Shown: positions 8,588 to 18,406 of the stretch, piece by piece
Layout of the letters: each line of letters opens with the position of its first letter
How positions within the stretch are numbered: position 1 is the stretch's first letter
Assembly (NCBI GenBank): GCA_029786595.1
Contig: JAFLXO010000002.1
Coordinates: 20,281 to 62,010, forward strand
Length of the DNA stretch: 41,730 nt
Direction: 5' to 3'
Source: Nitrososphaerota archaeon
Lineage (GTDB): Archaea > Thermoproteota > Nitrososphaeria > Conexivisphaerales > UBA164
The notes under the pieces: model-generated
Told to the model about the DNA's origin: nothing
Seen by the model: the letters and a program-made list of their open reading frames with translations, nothing else
The model's database searches: none
Translations under genes and position numbers: made by a program

Positions 8588-9973
8588 TTAGGCGGCGGTC
8601 ACCGTTGTGACCACCTTTGTATGTTGAGTTAGTGCAGCAAACAGCGTGTAGTTGAACCCGCTTATTGGCGTCAAGTATGCCGAACCCATCAGTGTAATGG
8701 GTATGTTGTCTTTGAAACCCGCTCCTATTGGCCCTGGTGTGAGGAATGTAAGTGTACCATTGAATGAAAAGGTAGCTGTCTGGTTAGCCTTTAGCATATA
8801 GCCTGAGTTGAACGACACGTTCGCAGGCTCAACTCCGAACTGGAATTGTTCACCGCCTGTGTCGCCACCACTGTTTTGGTCTAGGGCCACCACCGAATTG
8901 CCTATCTCCATATTCCTGTTATTTTGGCCATTCATATTTCCTTGGTCGTTCACGTTTCCCATCTCGTTCTCATTGCCCTGAATGAATGATTCTGTATTAA
9001 ATCCGCCTGAAAGGCCCTGCTCCATGCTGAATTTATTGATGAAGTTGAACTGTCCATCGCCTGAAGCTATTATCCCCATCGGCCTGAATTCATGAGGTAA
9101 CATTGTGGTTACGGGGACTAGGTTGGTTCCGTTAACCAAGAACAAGGCATCGGTGCGAATGGATGCGTTCTCAACCAATATGGTTCCATTAAACGTCTGC
9201 CCTGATACGACGACCGGTGGAACCGTTAGGGTAAACCAGCCGCTAAGGGCCACCGACTCTAGCGATATGGATATGTTCCCGTTGTTCTTAAGCGTCAGGC
9301 TAAGGAGTGTTCTGTTTCCAGATGATGTAAGGCTTGCAGCCACTACAGATACGTTGCCCTGTGCATTCTCGAGGTCATCCCTCGTTCTATTGCTTATGTT
9401 GTACATGTCTCCTAAGGCGACCTTCGAGTTCTGGTTAATGCCGCCCTGCACTGTAACTGCCGTGGCCGAAGGCACCATGAAGAAGACAGGGGTGGTACCA
9501 ACGAACGTCTGCACTACTACGGGTGAGAGTTGCAGGATAGCCGTTGTAGACGCCTTGCTCGCACCCAACACCGGGACCTCCAGCATCTTGTTAGCCAGAA
9601 CCACGTTGTATGCAGTGCCGTTCACCGTTATGCTCGAGGAGTTAATGACGAATCTTACCTGATTTATTACGGACCCGTTGGGTACCTGCGCCATTCCTAT
9701 CAGTTCACTTACATTCAATAGTGCCATGAGATTCAGGCTGCCCGAAGCGTTGATGTTAATCCATCCGCTTCCTTCAACATGCAGGGCTATTGCGCTGTAG
9801 TTAAGCGTCAGCGCGCTGGTCCCCGTTGGAACCGTTGGCGGATCCGTTAGCTGGATATAATATGTTTCCTTCTGTGCATTGGCAGTTGGATAGGATAACC
9901 CGTACCAAGCTATGCCACCTACTATTACTATTGCCATTATGATTGCCGCGGTCAGAATTTTTTTGCTTGTCAT
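8588..9973 (-). CDS. Secreted/membrane-anchored DUF4382-like protein with Asn-rich linker
   Basis: N-terminal signal/TM; YYIQLTDPPTVPTGTSALTLNYSAIALHVEGSGWININASGSLNLMALLNVSELIGMAQVPNGS resembles DUF4382; Asn/Gly-rich NENEMGNVNDQGNMNGQNNRN segment. Confidence 0.75.
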   Translation of the reverse strand: MTSKKILTAAIIMAIVIVGGIAWYGLSYPTANAQKETYYIQLTDPPTVPTGTSALTLNYSAIALHVEGSGWININASGSLNLMALLNVSELIGMAQVPNGSVINQVRFVINSSSITVNGTAYNVVLANKMLEVPVLGASKASTTAILQLSPVVVQTFVGTTPVFFMVPSATAVTVQGGINQNSKVALGDMYNISNRTRDDLENAQGNVSVVAASLTSSGNRTLLSLTLKNNGNISISLESVALSGWFTLTVPPVVVSGQTFNGTILVENASIRTDALFLVNGTNLVPVTTMLPHEFRPMGIIASGDGQFNFINKFSMEQGLSGGFNTESFIQGNENEMGNVNDQGNMNGQNNRNMEIGNSVVALDQNSGGDTGGEQFQFGVEPANVSFNSGYMLKANQTATFSFNGTLTFLTPGPIGAGFKDNIPITLMGSAYLTPISGFNYTLFAALTQHTKVVTTVTAA

Positions 9974-10170
9974 GTCAGATATCCCTTATATCAAGACTAT
10001 AATAAGGGGCGATTAGGAACCATCAGGAACGATGAGGAACGTACCTGCCGTTCTTCCTGTAAATTATATTTATGACAATAAACATCTGGGCTTTACCTCT
10101 TCTACTAAGCTCCTAAGACAACTGATTATTTCTGAACGCAGCAAGCTCAAATCAGTTTTTAAAATTATTA

Positions 10171-10249
10171 TGGCGATCCCGGTGGGATTCGAACCCACGA
10201 CCTCCGGCTTAGAGGGCCAGCGCTCTAATCCATGCTGAGCTACGGGATC
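10171..10249 (-). tRNA. tRNA-Arg (anticodon TCT), 3' CCA encoded
   Basis: Reverse strand GATCCCGTAGCTCAG...CTGGCCCTCTAAGCCGG...GTGGGTTCGAATCCCAC-CGGGATC-G-CCA; acceptor GATCCCG/CGGGATC; anticodon loop CCTCTAA. Confidence 0.94.
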
Positions 10250-10288
10250 AATGATCTTTCCGTGTTAAAACTACTTCTGTGTTATATT

Positions 10289-10870
10289 TTAAACGTTTGC
10301 ATCTCGGTCTTGCCTTATTTGAGATAATGGTAGCATCCTAAACCTAGTCAGTATATACAGCAGCAGGAGCACGACTATAAGCATGTAGAAGATCAACTCA
10401 CCATCAATCGGGCTTATGATCCCTACTATAGCGTTTACCGCTAATAGAGTTCCAAACGCGTATCTCAGCAACTCTTCCCTCCGTAGATCCCTCCTGCGCT
10501 TATCACTGATCGACTCGTTATATTCAAATATCATATGCTTTATCAGCCTGCCCCATAGCAGCAGCAGCACAGCGAAGAAGACCGAAATTGCAGTTATTCC
10601 CTGCCTTATTATCACTGGAATGATAGCTATAAGGATCAGGATCAGCACATCTATAAGTGGAAATGCCATGGTCTTGGGCGGAAATTCGAGCCTATCGGCG
10701 ACATAGATCCACCAGAACCAGACTACCAGGGCTGTTATCACGATAAACCTGATTATGCTCGCTAGGTCTGAAGCTACCAGGCTTTCTGCGTTAAAGGCTA
10801 AAGCTATGGCAATCACCATGGTAGCTAGTTCAAGCACCAGCAAATTGCCTGTCAGCTTATCGTTGATCAA
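10289..10870 (-). CDS. Hypothetical multi-pass membrane protein
   Basis: 193 aa, about 6 hydrophobic segments with a central charged loop (NESISDKRRRDLRREELL); family not recognised. Confidence 0.65.
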   Translation of the reverse strand: MINDKLTGNLLVLELATMVIAIALAFNAESLVASDLASIIRFIVITALVVWFWWIYVADRLEFPPKTMAFPLIDVLILILIAIIPVIIRQGITAISVFFAVLLLLWGRLIKHMIFEYNESISDKRRRDLRREELLRYAFGTLLAVNAIVGIISPIDGELIFYMLIVVLLLLYILTRFRMLPLSQIRQDRDANV

Positions 10871-11074
10871 TTTGTTCCGCTTTGATTTTATTTCCTTATA
10901 AATATGTTGGGGGTAACGGTAAAACTATGATGTCTTAGCGCAGAGGGGTATACGGGCCTCCCTCTTACAACTATTAAAGCCTTGGGATGCCATTTGTAAA
11001 AGTGACATCCTCTCATGCGCTTCAGCCATGTAAGGATGTCATATGTTGCTTTAAATAACTTTGAGCGCTGGACC

Positions 11075-12046
11075 ATGGCCAATATTTATATCGCCAGCTT
11101 CCATTTACTCCCAATATTGCAGGGATATCAAGGGGGCAAGAGCAATGGTTTTGCAGTACACGGGCACGGGGTTCACGTACCGTTCTGGCTCAGAGACCTA
11201 ATGGTGGAACCTGTTGAGGGGAGGGTGTTTGCGGCGTTCCGAGATGTGGTAAATGTCAAAGCCCTTGGCTTCCTAATTGGAATTGCTTCAGCAAGGATAC
11301 AACCGAACCCGATAACCATTGTAACCGACCTTGAAGTAGATTTTAAGCGCCTGACCAATTTTGGTGATAAAGTGTTGATATCTAATGGCAATATCATTAT
11401 AGCCCAGAAAATCTTCGTAGGCTATGACGAGTCTAACCTTTGGGTTTCTGAGCCATTACACGGATATGTCGATGCACTCAAGTTGATACCTTCGGTTCAC
11501 GCCCTGAAAACGCTCATCAAGGAAAATGGGAGGATGGAAGGAGCTGGCCCTGTCATAGATTATATTATGAAAGAAGATTATTATCCATCACTGGAGAGCG
11601 TCCCCAAACCGGTTAGAACTTATCTTGAACCCCTTAGAAAACTGATGCGCTGTCAAGCATCTTCTATACTGGATGGAATAGTAGGGTTAATTGGACTTGG
11701 GCCTGGTCTAACCCCTTCAGGGGATGATGTGTTAATGGGGTTTCTGGCTGCACGGACGTTATTAAATAGCGCATCTGATGCAATGGATATATACCTTGAT
11801 GTCTTTCGTAATGAGTTCCCACTCCTTTGCGGCCGCACTACCCTGCTCAGTGAAGAATTACTGTACTGGGCATCCAGAGGACAGTTTAGCAAATTGATAA
11901 CCGATGTAATGAATTCCATAGCTGATGGGGACGTACAAGGGGTGCGCGCATCTGCGCTTAACATGATGACTCAATTCGGCGCCACATCAGGTACCGATAC
12001 GCTTATCGGAATTGTAGCCGGCATGAGCTCAATGGTTAGCCCCTAG
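11075..12046 (+). CDS. DUF2877 / AllH-like protein (start probably at internal ATG 11075, not 11015)
   Basis: GLIGLGPGLTPSGDDVLMGFLAAR and TSGTDTLIGIVAGM motifs; TATA-like TTTAAATA just upstream of ATG 11075. Confidence 0.8.
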   Translation: MANIYIASFHLLPILQGYQGGKSNGFAVHGHGVHVPFWLRDLMVEPVEGRVFAAFRDVVNVKALGFLIGIASARIQPNPITIVTDLEVDFKRLTNFGDKVLISNGNIIIAQKIFVGYDESNLWVSEPLHGYVDALKLIPSVHALKTLIKENGRMEGAGPVIDYIMKEDYYPSLESVPKPVRTYLEPLRKLMRCQASSILDGIVGLIGLGPGLTPSGDDVLMGFLAARTLLNSASDAMDIYLDVFRNEFPLLCGRTTLLSEELLYWASRGQFSKLITDVMNSIADGDVQGVRASALNMMTQFGATSGTDTLIGIVAGMSSMVSP

Positions 12047-12151
12047 GAGAAATGGGGGGCTAAAGCCAGGCCAAGGAAATGAACATTACCATACCGCAGG
12101 GGGCCTGTCAGCCATGAACATTTAATAGGGGCCCTAAATAGCATCTAAAAT

Positions 12152-13045
12152 ATGAGTGAACTTGAAAGTTACCTTAAGGCTGGGAAATCGGCTGCTGAAG
12201 TGCTTAAAAGGGTCCCCTCAATAATACAGGAAGGGATGCCTGTGCTTGACCTCTGCGAAAAAATTGAAAACATGATCCTGCAACTCGGCGTCCAAATATC
12301 ATTTCCGGTAAACGTAGCCCAGGATAATGAAGCTGCTCACTATACTGCCTCCTACAATGACACTAAGAAGATAAAGGACAATTCCGTGGTAAAGGTGGAT
12401 ATAGGGACCCACTTAGATGGATTTATCGCCGACACGGCCATTACTATTTCCTTTAACACCAAATATGACAGGCTTGTCAAGTCAAACAACGAAATATTGT
12501 CAGAAGCATTGAGGACTCTCCGGCCTGGCTTAAAATTCAGCGAATTAGGCGGGCTAATAGAGGACAGGGCTAGGGAAATGGGCTTTGGGATGATAGAAAA
12601 CCTTTCTGGCCATAGGTTAGATCAGTACATATTGCATGCAAACGAATCGATTCCCATGATCAGGACGCCGATCAGGAATGAATTTAAACCGAATACTGCA
12701 TATGCTATTGAGCCGTTCCTGGTAGAGCGAAATGAATCCGGGTTTGTCGTAGACGGAAATGGGAGCAATATAATGAGCTTAATAAATCCCCGAAGGAATA
12801 AGGTGAAGGAACTGGATGAACTCATTCATGACATATGGAAGAAATACAGGGGATTGCCATTTGCTTCAAGATGGCTGGTGCGCGATCACGGAGAAGGGGT
12901 CCTTAAAAAACTTCAAGAGCTAATAAGGATCAACGCATTGATGGAATATCCAACGCTATTGGAAGCCAAGGGAGGATATGTTTCACAGTTCGAACATACC
13001 GTGTTCATCACCGAAGATGGCGCCATAGTCACCAGCGAAAGATAG
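12152..13045 (+). CDS. map: Methionine aminopeptidase, type II
   Basis: VDIGTHLDGFIADTAIT, NLSGHRLDQYILHANESIP, TAYAIEPF, SQFEHTVFITEDG. Confidence 0.96.
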   Translation: MSELESYLKAGKSAAEVLKRVPSIIQEGMPVLDLCEKIENMILQLGVQISFPVNVAQDNEAAHYTASYNDTKKIKDNSVVKVDIGTHLDGFIADTAITISFNTKYDRLVKSNNEILSEALRTLRPGLKFSELGGLIEDRAREMGFGMIENLSGHRLDQYILHANESIPMIRTPIRNEFKPNTAYAIEPFLVERNESGFVVDGNGSNIMSLINPRRNKVKELDELIHDIWKKYRGLPFASRWLVRDHGEGVLKKLQELIRINALMEYPTLLEAKGGYVSQFEHTVFITEDGAIVTSER

Positions 13046-13049
13046 GATT

Positions 13050-13235
13050 TTACTTGGGAGGGGACTCCGCAAATACGTACTTGATAACCATAGCCTTATT
13101 GCACTTTGGGCAGACGCCAGATTCCTTGAGGACGTAATCCCCGTCCTTGAAATCCCGCTTCAGTTTATATCCGCATATCGCACATTCCTCAACCGTGTAA
13201 ACCCTGTCTAGCTTGCTGTTCTTTGGATTCGCCAT
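13050..13235 (-). CDS. Small zinc-ribbon protein
   Basis: 61 aa; CAICGYKL...CPKCNKAM four-cysteine ribbon. Confidence 0.75.
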   Translation of the reverse strand: MANPKNSKLDRVYTVEECAICGYKLKRDFKDGDYVLKESGVCPKCNKAMVIKYVFAESPPK

Positions 13236-13241
13236 ATTCCA

Positions 13242-14384
13242 TCACTGGGCTATGCCTAACGTATTCCCAACACCTATTATGATCCCCTTCCCGTGTTCGG
13301 GAATGACTTCCTCGACCAGCTTTAATATGGTCGACCTTGTTTCATCCATGGAATCGGCTATCTCCTTCCTCATTATGGATATAGCCTCTATAAGGGATTC
13401 CTTGACAATTACGGCGTAGACAGGTATATTGTTTGCCGTGGATATCTCTTCTATTTTGAACCTTTCTACCCCCATTCCACCTATTGCGGCGCCTATTCCC
13501 TGTGCAACGCTGCCTGTGTCCTCTCCTTCAAGCTTGAGGGCGGCGTCTATCATGATTATCGCGGAAGAATCTGAATATGGGCCCTTAAGCAGGTTGATAA
13601 GGGCGTCGTCTACATGCCCCACGAAGGCCGTCGGGCCCTTCGCCTTTACTATGGCGATCCTCCTGTTATTATAATCCATTTCACCATATACCGTTTCATC
13701 GTCAAAGTCAACCTTTGGGACGCCCATCAACAGTTGTGAAGTCACCAGAGGTCCGGCACCATCACCTATGGGTTGTCCATGCTCCAGAGCGCCCATCGCA
13801 CCCAGCAGCGCTTCAGTCTGCCTAAGGATGATGGGTAATATCATCTGCAGTTGGGCCAGAAGGTAGATGTTGTTTGAAGATTTTTTGCTTATGAGCATAT
13901 AGTGCCGTACTATCTTGTACACCAGATTTATGGATGAAACGATCTCCAGCATGTTGGATGCGACGCTTCTATTCAGATCTGATGCGTTTGACATTATGTT
14001 CTTGATGTCCTTCTTTATCTGTTCGTTCTGGGTGGACATTATATGGTCCATCTTGTTTACAACGCCAACCGGGTCCAGGTTCACCGGCATGATCGTGGCC
14101 ATTTCAACCATTTCACTAACCCTGTTCTGGCCATCCAGGGCCACTCCCATCTTTTGAAGAAAACTTGTAAACGCGGCCTTCGATCTATCGGAATCCGCCT
14201 TTAAGCGAGCCAGACCGCGCACCACATCCCCCTGTATTGCCCATCCCTGTAGCTTCTGGCCATATATTATGAAAAGCAAGAACGGTATCCACACTATAAT
14301 CAAGTATATGGTATACTCCGTAGAGCCCGTAGGCGTAAAGAAACCGAACAGAGAGAGTGGATTTAGCATCGATTTAAAGACCAT
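13242..14384 (-). CDS. DUF1512 family archaeal membrane protein
   Basis: N-terminal TM followed by GDVVRGLARLKADSDRSKAAFTSFLQKMG; C-terminal HGKGIIIGVGNTLGIAQ; matches recollection of DUF1512. Confidence 0.8.
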   Translation of the reverse strand: MVFKSMLNPLSLFGFFTPTGSTEYTIYLIIVWIPFLLFIIYGQKLQGWAIQGDVVRGLARLKADSDRSKAAFTSFLQKMGVALDGQNRVSEMVEMATIMPVNLDPVGVVNKMDHIMSTQNEQIKKDIKNIMSNASDLNRSVASNMLEIVSSINLVYKIVRHYMLISKKSSNNIYLLAQLQMILPIILRQTEALLGAMGALEHGQPIGDGAGPLVTSQLLMGVPKVDFDDETVYGEMDYNNRRIAIVKAKGPTAFVGHVDDALINLLKGPYSDSSAIIMIDAALKLEGEDTGSVAQGIGAAIGGMGVERFKIEEISTANNIPVYAVIVKESLIEAISIMRKEIADSMDETRSTILKLVEEVIPEHGKGIIIGVGNTLGIAQ

Positions 14385-14536
14385 GGAGGCGTATTTATAA
14401 ATATTTATATGATAACATTGGTGTCGTCTTGCGCCTCCAGCTTCAACTATTACACGGCTGAACCTTACAGGGCGTCCGGCGGAGGAACGGCAGACTTATC
14501 GATTAATTTAAATATGCTAGCTAATTATCGGGTGTT

Positions 14537-14698
14537 ATGAGTTCCAAAAAGAAGGCGTCGGCGCTACCGGCGTCGAGTGCTGGTCTGCTTCGGTTTTACG
14601 AAACCGATGAGCCAGGGCTGAAGCTCAGACCAGAAATAGTTGTTATAGCAACCATAGTATTCATAACATTGACCGTTATTTTGCCCATAATAAAATAG
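14537..14698 (+). CDS. secG: Preprotein translocase subunit Sec61-beta (SecG-like)
   Basis: 53 aa: MSSKKKASALPASSAGLLRFYETDEPGLKLRPEIVVIATIVFITLTVILPIIK; SSAGLLRFY...LRPEIVV plus single TM is the Sec61-beta signature. Missing from ORF track. Confidence 0.93.
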   Translation: MSSKKKASALPASSAGLLRFYETDEPGLKLRPEIVVIATIVFITLTVILPIIK

Positions 14699-14717
14699 CA
14701 CTGGTTGGTAATATTAA

Positions 14718-16412
14718 ATGCTCAATGCCAATGAGACCCTTAACGGAAAGGTAAGTATCTTTCTCAGATTTCCCAGGTCAAGGATAATATCCTTTATCTT
14801 GACTGCAGCTATATTCTCGGTGTTTGAGGGAGGGCTCCTCTACTATTATGGCGTTGAATTCAATGCGCCATTCTTTCTTTTACAGCTGCTACTGCTTGCG
14901 GCCTTTGGCCTTGGCGTCAAGTATTCAACTAACCGGACGATATCATATGTTACAGTCAGGCGCCTATTCGCTATGCTTTCGGTTATCATGATCATAGGGA
15001 TCATTTCAATGTTAGTGTCCGTTCTTGTGAGAGACCTTCTGGGCGTAAACATATTTGAAGGATTTTTGGGAGTTCTCTTTCTCTTTTCCTTTTTTGTTCT
15101 GAATGGCGAGTTTGTAGACAATATACCTAAATCTACAGCGTTTACGTTGTTCTTCTTCCTGATAGCGCTATTACCTGTAGTCAGACCGGTTATCCTCGAT
15201 ACGAGCTATGTCACCATCCTATTATTTGTTGGCTTCTTTATTATCTTGATTTATACAATAAACCGGTTGGATGGAATGGGCACAAAGGAATTGGGGATAA
15301 GGACAACGCTGCTCCTGCGAGCTGCGCTGGATGCGTGGCTATCAGGTTCAACCACATCCTTAGAAGAATATTTTGACTCCAGATCCAAGGAAAAAAAGGT
15401 CAAGACCTATGCGCTGACCTTCTCCGATGGAACCGATAGGGCTTGCGTGGTCGTGCCGCCCATGCACCCTGGCCCCTTCAAGGGGGTTGGAAGCTATAAT
15501 CTACCGGAGGAGATAAATAAGGTATTCACGGGGATGGGCTTTAACGATTGTATAGTACTTCATTCAACGACCAACCATGATTCTAATGCGCCATCACGTA
15601 AATCGATGGCTGAGTATTTGAGTTCATTAAAGCATATGAAGCCCACCGTGATAAAACTGTCCAACGCACATCTTGTCAACTCGGAGAGCGTTAACTACTT
15701 TTATAGCGGCCTTTCATCGGATAAGGCTTCTCTAATAATAATATCGCCAAAGAGGCCTAGCGATGACTTCCCCCCAAACTATCTTGATCGAGTATACAAG
15801 ATGGAAGAGGAGACCGGTAAGGCGCTCCTTCTGGCTGATGGACACAACAATCTGGCCACCGGAAATTATCAAGTCATCACCGAAGAGATAGAAGGTCAGG
15901 TGAAGCGTATAGTCAACGATAACACGGCCCAATGTAATATTTCCTTAAGCGCCCAAAGCCTTGGCAATCCATTCCCTCTAGAGATCGGCAGCCTTGGTAT
16001 CAAAAAACTGCATATGGTAGATGAAAAAACCAGCCTTGATCTATTAATATTTGATTCTAACAACATCGTGCCGGGCGTAGCGCAGAGGGTCCGCGAGGCT
16101 CTTGGGGACAATTCGTGGGCTGTAACTACCGATACCCATTTTAATGCGTCCCATGCGCTCAATGGCAAGGGCTACTGGGCGCTAGGCGATATAACCCCGG
16201 CTCAATACATAATAGATCACCTAAAACGGGTCTCTGAGGGCGTCATGAAAAGGGTGGAAATCTCCCTGCTCGTCTGGGAGGGCAATATAAAACTAATGGG
16301 CCAAGATCCACTTGATAATCTGAAGAAGGCAGAAAGGAAGGGTATGCGCTATTTAGATGCGATTATAGGAATAATGGTTTTATACTTTCTAATGTCGCTA
16401 CTTTTAATATGA
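14718..16412 (+). CDS. DUF2070 family membrane protein
   Basis: N-terminal multi-TM region and soluble domain with VVVPPMHPGPFKGVGSYNLPEEI characteristic of DUF2070. Confidence 0.88.
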   Translation: MLNANETLNGKVSIFLRFPRSRIISFILTAAIFSVFEGGLLYYYGVEFNAPFFLLQLLLLAAFGLGVKYSTNRTISYVTVRRLFAMLSVIMIIGIISMLVSVLVRDLLGVNIFEGFLGVLFLFSFFVLNGEFVDNIPKSTAFTLFFFLIALLPVVRPVILDTSYVTILLFVGFFIILIYTINRLDGMGTKELGIRTTLLLRAALDAWLSGSTTSLEEYFDSRSKEKKVKTYALTFSDGTDRACVVVPPMHPGPFKGVGSYNLPEEINKVFTGMGFNDCIVLHSTTNHDSNAPSRKSMAEYLSSLKHMKPTVIKLSNAHLVNSESVNYFYSGLSSDKASLIIISPKRPSDDFPPNYLDRVYKMEEETGKALLLADGHNNLATGNYQVITEEIEGQVKRIVNDNTAQCNISLSAQSLGNPFPLEIGSLGIKKLHMVDEKTSLDLLIFDSNNIVPGVAQRVREALGDNSWAVTTDTHFNASHALNGKGYWALGDITPAQYIIDHLKRVSEGVMKRVEISLLVWEGNIKLMGQDPLDNLKKAERKGMRYLDAIIGIMVLYFLMSLLLI

Positions 16413-16474
16413 GTTCCAGCGCGCGTTGACTGGTCACCACCTCAGCATTTGAGCAACTGGCACTATTCCTGGAA

Positions 16475-16897
16475 TCATGCTGCCATATAGAACAGCGAAC
16501 CATCCATCATTATGTACATGTCTATCGGTTTGATGGTTGTGGAGCTGTTGACAGCGCTTGGAAGATTATATCTTATATCATCAAATATCTTGGTGAAATT
16601 AGCCCTCAACCTTATCGCATTATGATCGGCGAAGTCTACGACTAAGCTAGGTATATCGATAAGCCTTGTGTTTACAGGGATCCTGACCTTGTACGCTACA
16701 CCTTCATGTAACGCCGCCTCGATCGTAGCCTCCGCCATCTTCAGGTTCCTCAGGGCCCTCTTTTCCAATATGAGGACGTTCTCACGCGTGGTTCCATATC
16801 TTTCTGCTATATCTTCATATGACATTCCGCTCTTCCGTAGCTTTAGCACATCGAGCTGCCTACTTGTCAGAAAACCAAAACCAGGCTGCCTGCGCAT
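16475..16897 (-). CDS. Tfx family DNA-binding protein (start probably at ATG 16897)
   Basis: GFLTSRQLDVLKLRKSGMSYEDIAERYGTTRENVLILEKRALRNLKMAEATI HTH; Tfx-type C-terminus. Confidence 0.88.
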   Translation of the reverse strand: MRRQPGFGFLTSRQLDVLKLRKSGMSYEDIAERYGTTRENVLILEKRALRNLKMAEATIEAALHEGVAYKVRIPVNTRLIDIPSLVVDFADHNAIRLRANFTKIFDDIRYNLPSAVNSSTTIKPIDMYIMMDGSLFYMAA

Positions 16898-17000
16898 GAT
16901 ACAATTATTTGCAACATTTATATTAAAGGATATCGTTGTCAGCAAACTAGAGGCCGGGGTCGCTTTAAAGTATAAATAGCATGGTCAAGTAAACGCCAGT

Positions 17001-18326
17001 ATGCAAGGACAGGATGTTAAAAGGCAATATGACCACTTGTTTGAGCTCCTAAAGGAACACCAGAAATGGATTAGTGAATCGATAACGCTGATAGCTTCGG
17101 AGAACGTGCCGAGCCCAGCGGTAAGGGAGGCCATTCTCTCCGACTTTGGTAATAGGTATGCAGAGGGATGGCCGGGAGAACGCGTATACGCCGGATGCAA
17201 ATACATAGATCAGGTTGAAATAGCTGCGCAGAACCTGGGCAAGGAGCTATTCGGGGCAGAGTTTGTTGATGTTAGGCCCATAGCGGGCGTTAATTCAAAT
17301 TTAGTTATATATACGGCGTTCACCGATCCTGGAGATCGTATCCTCTCACTTTCCATTCCGAACGGCGGCCATATAACATATGGCAAGAAAGAGCTTGGGG
17401 GTACGGCCGGGGCTGTTCACGGCCTGGTCGTAGAAAATATTCCATTCGACGACGAAGAAATGAATATAGATGTTGACAGGACAAAGCAGAAGATAGAATC
17501 GATGATCAAGGAGGGAAAGAAACCGAAGATGATCGTTTTTGGCGGCTCGGTCTTTCTGTTTCCGCACCCACTTAAGGAGCTATCAGATTACCTGAAGTCG
17601 AACGAAATTCTTACGATGTATGATGGGGCGCACGTCCTCGGATTGATAGCGGGAGGCCAATTCCAGGACCCACTTAGGGAGGGGGCTGATTTTATGACTG
17701 GGAGCACCCATAAAACCTTGCCAGGCCCTCAGGGTGGGATCGTGGTTAGCTTCAACAAGTTCTCGGACAAGATCAAGGGATCGGTATTTCCAAGCAATAC
17801 CTCCAACCACCATTTACACCATATGGCCGCTAAGGCCGTAGTCTTTGCAGAGATGCTTGCATTTGGCAAGGATTATGCTACCAATGTGATCAGGAACGCC
17901 CAATCGCTTGCCGAGGCACTGTCCGCCAGAGGCCTGAAGGTGATCGGAGGAAGAAATGGATTTACGAAATCACACCAGGTTTTGGTTGATGTAACTGCCC
18001 AAGGCGGAGGATGGGGGGTTGAAAGGGAACTTGAGGATGCAAACATCATCCTGAATAGGAACATGATACCTAGCGATATAAAGGAGGGAAGGCACTTTAA
18101 GGACCCTGGGGGAATAAGGATGGGCACTCAGGAACTGACCAGGCTGGGCATGGGACGGTCAGAAATGGAATATATAGGCGATCTGATATATAGGATTGTA
18201 GTAAAAAAGGATGATCATGAAAGGATAAGGTCAGAGATAAGCGCGCTTAAAGGGAAGTTCCCAAAGGTGAGCTATGCATTCGATAACCAGCAAGATGCAT
18301 ATTCATATATAACGCTGAGAAGATAG
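17001..18326 (+). CDS. glyA: Serine hydroxymethyltransferase
   Basis: LIASENVPSPAVREAILSDFGNRYAEGWPGERVYAGCKYIDQVE, MTGSTHKTLPGPQGGIV PLP-lysine motif. Confidence 0.97.
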   Translation: MQGQDVKRQYDHLFELLKEHQKWISESITLIASENVPSPAVREAILSDFGNRYAEGWPGERVYAGCKYIDQVEIAAQNLGKELFGAEFVDVRPIAGVNSNLVIYTAFTDPGDRILSLSIPNGGHITYGKKELGGTAGAVHGLVVENIPFDDEEMNIDVDRTKQKIESMIKEGKKPKMIVFGGSVFLFPHPLKELSDYLKSNEILTMYDGAHVLGLIAGGQFQDPLREGADFMTGSTHKTLPGPQGGIVVSFNKFSDKIKGSVFPSNTSNHHLHHMAAKAVVFAEMLAFGKDYATNVIRNAQSLAEALSARGLKVIGGRNGFTKSHQVLVDVTAQGGGWGVERELEDANIILNRNMIPSDIKEGRHFKDPGGIRMGTQELTRLGMGRSEMEYIGDLIYRIVVKKDDHERIRSEISALKGKFPKVSYAFDNQQDAYSYITLRR

Positions 18327-18406
18327 GGAGAGCGTTCCAATTCTAAATATAGCCATCAACAGCGAAAATCGATGGCCCAGCTCATATGGCCGAGCGATAC
18401 GCACGT

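Noticed and set aside
9105-9662. 185-aa plus-strand ORF opposite the DUF4382-like gene
   Set aside because: Antisense shadow ORF; no recognisable domain and the minus-strand frame has clear family features.
14410-14460. Possible C/D box sRNA (ATGATAA ... CTGA) between DUF1512 and Sec61-beta genes
   Set aside because: Only an imperfect C box and a lone CTGA; no convincing D'/C' pair or terminal stem.
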